Assembly (NCBI GenBank): GCA_963070105.1
Contig: OY718803.1
Coordinates: 5,066,507-5,130,506 of the forward strand
Length of the DNA: 64,000 bases
From: Litomosoides sigmodontis
Taxonomy: Eukaryota; Nematoda; Chromadorea; Rhabditida; Onchocercidae
Direction: 5' to 3'
A model generated the notes under the pieces. That model saw only the letters and a program-made list of their open reading frames with translations. It made no database searches and was not told where the DNA came from. The position numbers and the translations under genes are program-made. Below are positions 54,001-64,000 of this stretch, piece by piece (positions within the stretch are counted from its first letter, which is position 1; the number at the start of each line of letters is the position of its first letter).

Positions 54001-54498
54001 ATGCTTTGTTAAATGAAGCCGCTGAAGAGGCTGTTCTGGTTCTGAAGGAAAAGAAATGTGAAAGGAAAAAAAATGAGTTAATGAAAATATGTGAAACAGC
54101 GTTAAGTGTGTTTTCATTCCGAATTATATCGACCTTGTTTCATATTTTTCTTAATTTGAAACAATGCTGAAAGTTCATTTTCTTTTATGTAATATATTTA
54201 GGAAATTTCTTCAGGTAAACTTGGCAAGGATTTTCCGAAATTTGAAATTTTGATTGACGAAAACGCCGATGGTGTAACAGTGGAAGAAAAGGCGAGCTCA
54301 GAAGGTTTACCAATTGTAAGGATACCGCTGGGAGCTATTCCTAAAGTGTTGCCCGTTGATGAAAAACACCCGGAACGAGTATTTTTTGATTGTCCTGCTA
54401 AACGAAACAATACAGCACGGCACTACGTTTTGCAGCACCAAATGAGTCCTGGAGAACCAACAACTGGATATCTGCATCTGTTTGGAAGTGCGCCTTAG
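51009..54498 (+). CDS. BDP1: BDP1 (TFIIIB B'' subunit), complete, 13 exons
   Basis: SANT/Myb-domain subunit of TFIIIB, which recruits RNA polymerase III to tRNA, 5S and U6 genes. Exons: 51009-51035, 51186-51441, 51695-51845, 52060-52152, 52319-52403, 52537-52659, 52816-52911, 53087-53193, 53348-53462, 53541-53684, 53789-53862, 53930-54107, 54202-54498. Phases agree and give 581 residues, far shorter than human BDP1. The N-terminus MSRRCRIQVRPNV matches the family opening. Before the SANT domain come a PLDPKTMTMQDLIFWNP motif and VKITADGSLVIDESSLTI, both conserved in BDP1. The SANT domain spans about 299-351 (PWSELETDLFYDIL ... DFGLMHEFFPSRTR). A glutamate-rich stretch follows, and the C-terminus is unrecognised. 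The intron after 53193 appears to start with GC; a GT three bases on would add one residue. The first of two adjacent ATGs was taken. Confidence 0.93.
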
Positions 54499-56080
54499 CG
54501 CCAATGATTATGCTTAATTTGTTGGATCATGCTGTAAAGATTTTTTTATTGATTTGAATGATTTGTAGTTTCATAATAAAATTGAAATCCATTTCCTTAA
54601 TGCTTGTTATTTTATTTGTAAATTAATTAGCTTTGCACCACTTTTTTCCTGTAAGAAACTGGATTTGCGAATGTAATACTGAATTGTTGTCAACTTTTTA
54701 TGCTTTTTTCTATTTTATCTCTCCCTCTCCATTGAATTTTTGGACATTTAGGATTACCTGTTTTACGTTTTATAGTTTTTTATTGGAGTGATGCTATTTC
54801 GTTCCTTGAAATGACTGTGACATATTATCAAGTTGGAAAACAGTCCATCCTTCCTGAACCCAGACTAGATTTTTCGAATTTGGGCAAGAATTCCTTCTAG
54901 CTTCTTGAACGAAGTTATTTATCTTTGACAAGTTTTAGTAGGTGTAACAGGATGCTTTTATGAGATTTACTTTCCTTATGTAGTAAAATGCTATTTCATT
55001 TTTCCGTGTGTTTGGCCTGTAAATTTTAATGCAAGCTCATGTGATATTTTTTGTTCAGACGTATAAAAATTGTTTTTATCTATTTTACACATGACAGTTT
55101 GCTACAAGCCTGAAGGCTATTACCGGTAGAACATGCCTTCCTTGGTATGTAATGTAAGCAGCATACCTCCCCTTGTATTTCAACCAGCTTCGCATTCTTT
55201 GCAAACTGGCTTCTAAAAGGCTTTTGGCTGTCATCGTATTGCGACAGTTACCAACACCGTTACCGCAATCTCTCAGCGTGAACACATCACATCTCCGTCC
55301 TGCTTACTACCTGCCCCGTGCGGGGCGTTCAAAAATTGCCTACAACATCCGTCTTTCAGGAGTTGCGGCGGGCAATTGGGTGAAAGTTTTCAACCAGCAA
55401 TAAACGCACCTCGGCTAAGCCTCATTGGTCACGTTATCGCCACTGCGCAAAGCTAACGACCCACACACAGTAGGCATAGTCATATCAGATGGTTGTCAAT
55501 GGTGAGTGGGTTGGTCGTAAAAGAGAGACGAGCAGAGAAGGAGTAGGAAATAGCGTAGCTTATAGATAGACGTTGGGAGGCGTAAGATGCGATTTTTCGG
55601 AGTTCATTCCTTGAGAGGTTTCGCTATGCCTTGATTACTAGTTACAGCCGAAATGCGATAATGGAAAAGGTTCAATGCTCAGTGCGGGCAGTATAACGGT
55701 TTGGAGCGAGGATACCGGCTGGGTGGGATGGATGTGGGTCGATGTGACGATGACTCGTCCGGTATTTCATGACAAGTGCTTCGATGACTCATAAGGAAAA
55801 TAGAGTGGTTACGGGAGGTTTTGATTATGCACCGAACACTTTCACCTGAGATTTTGGACACCTGCCAGATTGCCATGTCAACTAAAGCATGGTTTCAATT
55901 TATCCATCTCTGCCATCGCTTATCCATTTCGGCAATTTGTCACTCACTACCCGAGTTAAATCAAAATTTGGTTTCAGTTGATTTCGAGCTAAATTTCTAC
56001 CACAAATTTGTTAAGTTTTATATCAGGCGTTGTTTGCAGGTTATTTTAGCTAATATAAAGAAGATCGTAGTAGACTCAAC
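54499..56080. other. Intergenic region between BDP1 and AP-1 gamma
   Basis: BDP1 3' end, then a locally GC-richer stretch at about 55085-55500, then the 5' flank of the AP-1 gamma gene. Overlapping frames of about 70 codons occur on both strands in the GC-richer part, but none joins to an exon I can defend. Confidence 0.5.
54575..54580 (+). terminator. Poly(A) signal of BDP1
   Basis: AATAAA about 75 nt after the BDP1 stop. Confidence 0.5.
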
Positions 56081-63491
<7,411 letters not shown>

Positions 63492-64000
63492 TATGATGCT
63501 TAAGTATTACAGTTATGAATTATTATTTACTATGTTTACATAGTATTCTCGTACTTATCATTCTTTGCCTAGGCATATTGTTAGTTCAAACAAATTGCAG
63601 TTTCAATAATGGGTGAATGAAATTAAAATAATTTCCATAACTACTGTTATTAATATATTAAAAGATCTGCAGTGCAATTAAAATTTATGTGGTATGTCTT
63701 TTCATTTATATGTAAAAATTTTTCTGGTCTGAACACAACGAATTGCATAGAGCTTCATAAGATCACAGTGGTAAATATAGGGAAAATGAAAATATTATAG
63801 GATTATATAATTTTGTACTTGGGAGTACTGTCACTAATTCGTTTTCTAAGAGGGCATAATGATAAAAATGTCTTCCGAAAATTTTGGGTCTTTTAATTTC
63901 GGTCAGTTTGTCTCTTATGTACCTCGCAGTACATTGCTTTATTGATTTATGGCACGAAGGATAAACTTATCTACTTCTCATATTTATTATTCCTTCATTA
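63492..64000. other. Sequence 3' of AP-1 gamma
   Basis: AT-rich 3' UTR and flank. I see no canonical AATAAA and no coding exon before the window ends. Confidence 0.5.

Overview
The window reads as nuclear DNA of a nematode. It is AT-rich, every recognisable gene is split by introns, most introns end in a T-rich tract plus CAG or TAG, and it carries two neighbouring genes for calponin-like (CLIK) repeat proteins of the UNC-87 type. Wide gene-poor stretches and many microsatellites suggest a parasitic rather than a compact free-living genome. I cannot name the species. I see no prokaryotic, viral or transposon coding sequence.

Layout. 0.5-5.2 kb (minus): a complete 16-exon DDX41/SACY-1 DEAD-box helicase. 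5.2-19.5 kb: 14 kb without a convincing gene, with pyrimidine tracts and two notable foldbacks. 19.5-21.5 kb (plus): a coiled-coil protein I do not recognise. 22.4-23.9 kb (minus): a four-helix membrane protein. 24.9-26.5 kb (plus): ABT1/ESF2, a ribosome biogenesis factor. 28.0-29.0 kb (minus): the APC11 RING subunit of the anaphase-promoting complex. 29.7-34.2 kb: a possible small minus-strand gene and a possible six-exon membrane protein gene. 34.2-39.1 kb: no gene. 39.1-44.2 kb (plus): UNC-87, seven CLIK repeats. 47.3-49.0 kb (plus): a shorter CLIK paralogue. 51.0-54.5 kb (plus): BDP1 (TFIIIB B''). 56.1-63.5 kb (plus): AP-1 gamma adaptin, 21 exons, with a roughly 675-bp ATT microsatellite in one intron.

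I rebuilt exons by joining reading frames at splice sites. The complete models for DDX41, ABT1, UNC-87, BDP1 and AP-1 gamma give uninterrupted proteins with compatible phases at every junction. The genes are mostly unrelated housekeeping functions (RNA helicase, ribosome assembly, Pol III initiation, ubiquitin ligation, vesicle coat). The exception is the tandem pair of actin-filament CLIK genes. I found no cluster that looks like a new multi-gene system. The points most worth a second look are the CLIK pair, frequent AAG 3' splice sites with at least one GC donor, a 33-bp foldback at 12.94-13.01 kb, and the two uncharacterised candidate genes near 30 kb.
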